NCBI GenBank assembly: GCA_018052475.1
Contig: JAGPNG010000004.1
Span: 1-64,000, forward strand
Direction of reading: 5' to 3'
Length of the DNA stretch: 64,000 bases
From: Candidatus Fermentithermobacillaceae bacterium
GTDB lineage: Bacteria > Bacillota > Sulfobacillia > Fermentithermobacillales > Fermentithermobacillaceae
Part shown: positions 62,402 to 64,000 of the stretch, in pieces
How positions within the stretch are numbered: the first letter of the stretch is position 1
Layout: each line of letters starts with the position of its first letter
Made by a program: the position numbers and the translations under genes
The notes under the pieces: generated by a model
What the model was told of the DNA's origin: nothing
Databases searched by the model: none
What the model saw: only the letters and a program-made list of their open reading frames with translations

Positions 62402-63896
62402 TATTCAAGCTGTCGCTTGTGGCGGCTACGGTGGTAATCATCAAATCCACCACCCGCCGCTTGTCGTCAAAGGATACATTGTCCCATGTGTCTAGGTAGC
62501 CGGAAATCTGGCTGACCTGTTCCGGGCTGATGGCTTCCACCGTCAGCTCAGCTATCTGCTTCACAAGTTCCTGCTTGCGTCCGTCCAGTTCCGCTATCTT
62601 CACATTCACATAGGAGAGCAGGACATTGTTTGCACCCGTCAGACTGTCCACCAGCTTTTCAATCTCGCTGTCCACATGGGCAAGCTCCACTTGCAGTGCT
62701 GCAATTTTCGGGTTTGCCTTTGCCGCTTTCTTTCTGCCCGTCAGCGTCTTGTGCTTTTCCAGCTTTTTCACCATCTGCTGGTAAACCACCGCTTCCAGTT
62801 CGGAAGTGATGATTTTCCCACAGCCCGGACAACTCTTGTTATCCAGCCGTTTCGTGCAGCGGAGATATTGCCTGCCGGACGGATTGAAGATACTCATAAG
62901 CGCATATCCGCAATTCCCGCATTTGATTTTTCCCGCCAGCCATGTGTGGGTGGCTTTCCGGGCAGACTGGATTTTCATGTTGTTCATCAGCTTCTTGCGG
63001 CAGGCCAGCCATATATCCGCCGGGACAATGCCCTCATGGGGAGCCAGTACCAGCATTTGGTCTTTCAAGTCGTTCTTTTTGCTGGGCTTCACATCTCGCC
63101 CTTGATACAGATAGCAGCCGTTCATGCCAGTAAAATCGGCAGCGTCATTGACAATGACTGTCCCTTGACTTTTGAAAAACTCGTACACATCAAGGTCTGC
63201 CTGCACATAGACAGGATTTCGTAACATCTGCGCCAGCGTGGGGCGTATCAGCTCTTTGCCGTTGAATAAAATCCCCTGTTCGGCAAAGTACCGGGTAATG
63301 TCCCCGTAGGAGGTAGTGGGCTGGGCGTACATCTCAAACATCAGCCGGATATTTGCCGCTTCGTCCGGATTTACCACCAGCTTTTTTGTGTTGATACCGT
63401 CCATCTTGATCGGCTCTGTATGGAAGCCATAAGGGGCTTTCCCACCCATCTTGAAACCTCGCTGGCTGCGGGAATAGTAAGCGTCCGTTACTCGCTTCTG
63501 TATGGTTTCCCTTTCAAGCTGGGCGAACACGATACAGATATTCAACATCGCCCGCCCCATCGGGGTGGAGGTATCAAATTTTTCCGTAGAGGACACAAAC
63601 TCCACATTGTACTGCTGAAACAGCTCCATCATGTTGGCAAAGTCCAGAATGGAACGGCTGATACGGTCGAGCTTGTAAACCACGACTTTTGCAATCAGCC
63701 CCCGCTTGATGTCCCGCACCAGTTCTTGAAACTTCGGACGGTCTGTGTTCTTGCCGCTGTACCCTTTGTCTGTGTATTCCTTGCAGTTACCGCCTTTCAA
63801 CTCATATTTGCAAAATTCAATCTGGCTTTCAATGGAAATGCTGTCCTTTTTGTCTACCGATTGTCTTGCATAGATCGCGTCTATTCGATTGTTCAT
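62385..63896 (-). CDS. Large serine recombinase (site-specific integrase)
   Basis: This 503-residue recombinase integrates and excises the element. The resolvase domain (about 1-145) has the nucleophile S13 in YARQSVDK, then YTDKGYSGKNTDRP and KLDRISRS. A recombinase domain follows at about 160-280. A zinc ribbon (CGNCGYALMS ... CPGCG) and a coiled coil (about 390-470) complete it. ATG 63896 follows AAAAGGAGCGACAAT. It sits at the element edge beside the attachment site, as usual. Confidence 0.95.
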   Translation of the reverse strand: MNNRIDAIYARQSVDKKDSISIESQIEFCKYELKGGNCKEYTDKGYSGKNTDRPKFQELVRDIKRGLIAKVVVYKLDRISRSILDFANMMELFQQYNVEFVSSTEKFDTSTPMGRAMLNICIVFAQLERETIQKRVTDAYYSRSQRGFKMGGKAPYGFHTEPIKMDGINTKKLVVNPDEAANIRLMFEMYAQPTTSYGDITRYFAEQGILFNGKELIRPTLAQMLRNPVYVQADLDVYEFFKSQGTVIVNDAADFTGMNGCYLYQGRDVKPSKKNDLKDQMLVLAPHEGIVPADIWLACRKKLMNNMKIQSARKATHTWLAGKIKCGNCGYALMSIFNPSGRQYLRCTKRLDNKSCPGCGKIITSELEAVVYQQMVKKLEKHKTLTGRKKAAKANPKIAALQVELAHVDSEIEKLVDSLTGANNVLLSYVNVKIAELDGRKQELVKQIAELTVEAISPEQVSQISGYLDTWDNVSFDDKRRVVDLMITTVAATSDSLNITWKI

Positions 63897-64000
63897 ATTG
63901 TCGCTCCTTTTCTTAAAAAAGAAACGGAGCTGCTGACAGTTTTATTATACCGCCAGCAACCCCGCAAATCAACGATGGCTTCGGAAAATCTTACGCCCCG

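Larger units (their letters stand above)
62340..64000. mobile_element. Left end of an integrated element with a large serine recombinase
   Basis: Similarity to the dehydratase gene ends near 62335-62350, and a serine recombinase gene begins only about 40 bp further on, reading toward the junction. Base and codon use differ from the rest of the window: synonymous sites are richer in C and G, and the SD/start habits are of the AAAAGGAG-ATG type. The other end lies outside the window. The recombinase resembles those of integrative conjugative elements of gut Firmicutes, so recent transfer is likely. The exact crossover site is not determined. Confidence 0.75.

Overview
The window looks like chromosome of an uncultivated, anaerobic, fermentative Firmicutes-type bacterium (Clostridia or Limnochordia-like). 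The reasons are strong AAAGGAGG-type ribosome binding sites, the redox repressor Rex, a ThiT-type S component behind a TPP riboswitch, a biotin-dependent Na+-pumping methylmalonyl-CoA decarboxylase, glutamate dehydrogenase, 3-hydroxybutyryl-CoA dehydrogenase and a 2-hydroxyacyl-CoA dehydratase. At least 14 genes start with TTG, each placed after a Shine-Dalgarno-like (SD) sequence of varying strength. I found no rRNA, tRNA or CRISPR array.

Layout. 0.2-3.1 kb: a four-gene operon of unknown membrane proteins, with two anchored alpha/beta proteins that look like remote paralogues alternating with two polytopic proteins. 3.2-4.4: mnmA. 4.6-10.7: a glycoside-use cluster with two GH4 glycosidases, a GPH-type symporter, a PIG-L deacetylase and an N-acetylglucosamine-kinase-like enzyme. 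10.8-13.8: hspR-dnaK-grpE. 14.0-19.2: the methylmalonyl-CoA decarboxylase operon plus the B12 subunit of methylmalonyl-CoA mutase and MeaB. 19.5-22.9: rex, a Gx transporter, cca and lgt. 23.0-27.3: a translationally coupled operon with a secreted hydrolase-like/PKD protein and an orphan MacB-type ABC ATPase. 27.4-31.9: a glycerate kinase-Nudix fusion, an M19 dipeptidase-like protein lacking two metal ligands, and the riboswitch-controlled thiT-thiN pair. 32.2-36.0: nadE, gdhA, a glutaredoxin and an adenosine-specific kinase family protein. 36.1-43.6: a minus-strand run polA-coaE-trx-ltaE-rarA/hbd, in which rarA and hbd form one uninterrupted frame although hbd keeps its own SD. 43.7-43.9: two overlapping micro-ORFs with perfect SDs and a strong terminator. 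43.9-50.1: an ADP-ribose pyrophosphatase, a GH26-like lipoprotein, tldD-tldE and dapB. 50.2-53.7: a HerA/FtsK-like ATPase, a small membrane protein and a sensor-like protein with no output domain. 53.9-60.6: a nitronate monooxygenase, pepF, an ornithine/alanine-racemase-type enzyme, an OYE-family flavoprotein and an M42 peptidase. 60.9-64.0: a 2-hydroxyacyl-CoA dehydratase operon whose second gene is cut by a mobile element carrying a large serine recombinase.

How the genes fit together. Several loci point to amino-acid fermentation: gdhA, ltaE, the dehydratase, hbd, peptidases, and the methylmalonyl-CoA pair that turns decarboxylation into a sodium gradient. The GH4/PIG-L/kinase cluster adds use of glycosides, probably GlcNAc-containing. 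A dispersed family of about 29-nt palindromes (ends GAAGCA/TGCTTC around a CCGTCCCC core) recurs in at least seven places from 32 to 61 kb, always between genes or over stop codons. It looks like a REP-type element family.

The strongest candidates for undescribed biology are the 229-3109 membrane operon, the 23.0-27.3 kb secreted-protein/ABC operon with its nested cysteine-rich micro-ORF, the micro-ORF pair at 43.76-43.86 kb, and the rarA-hbd continuous frame.
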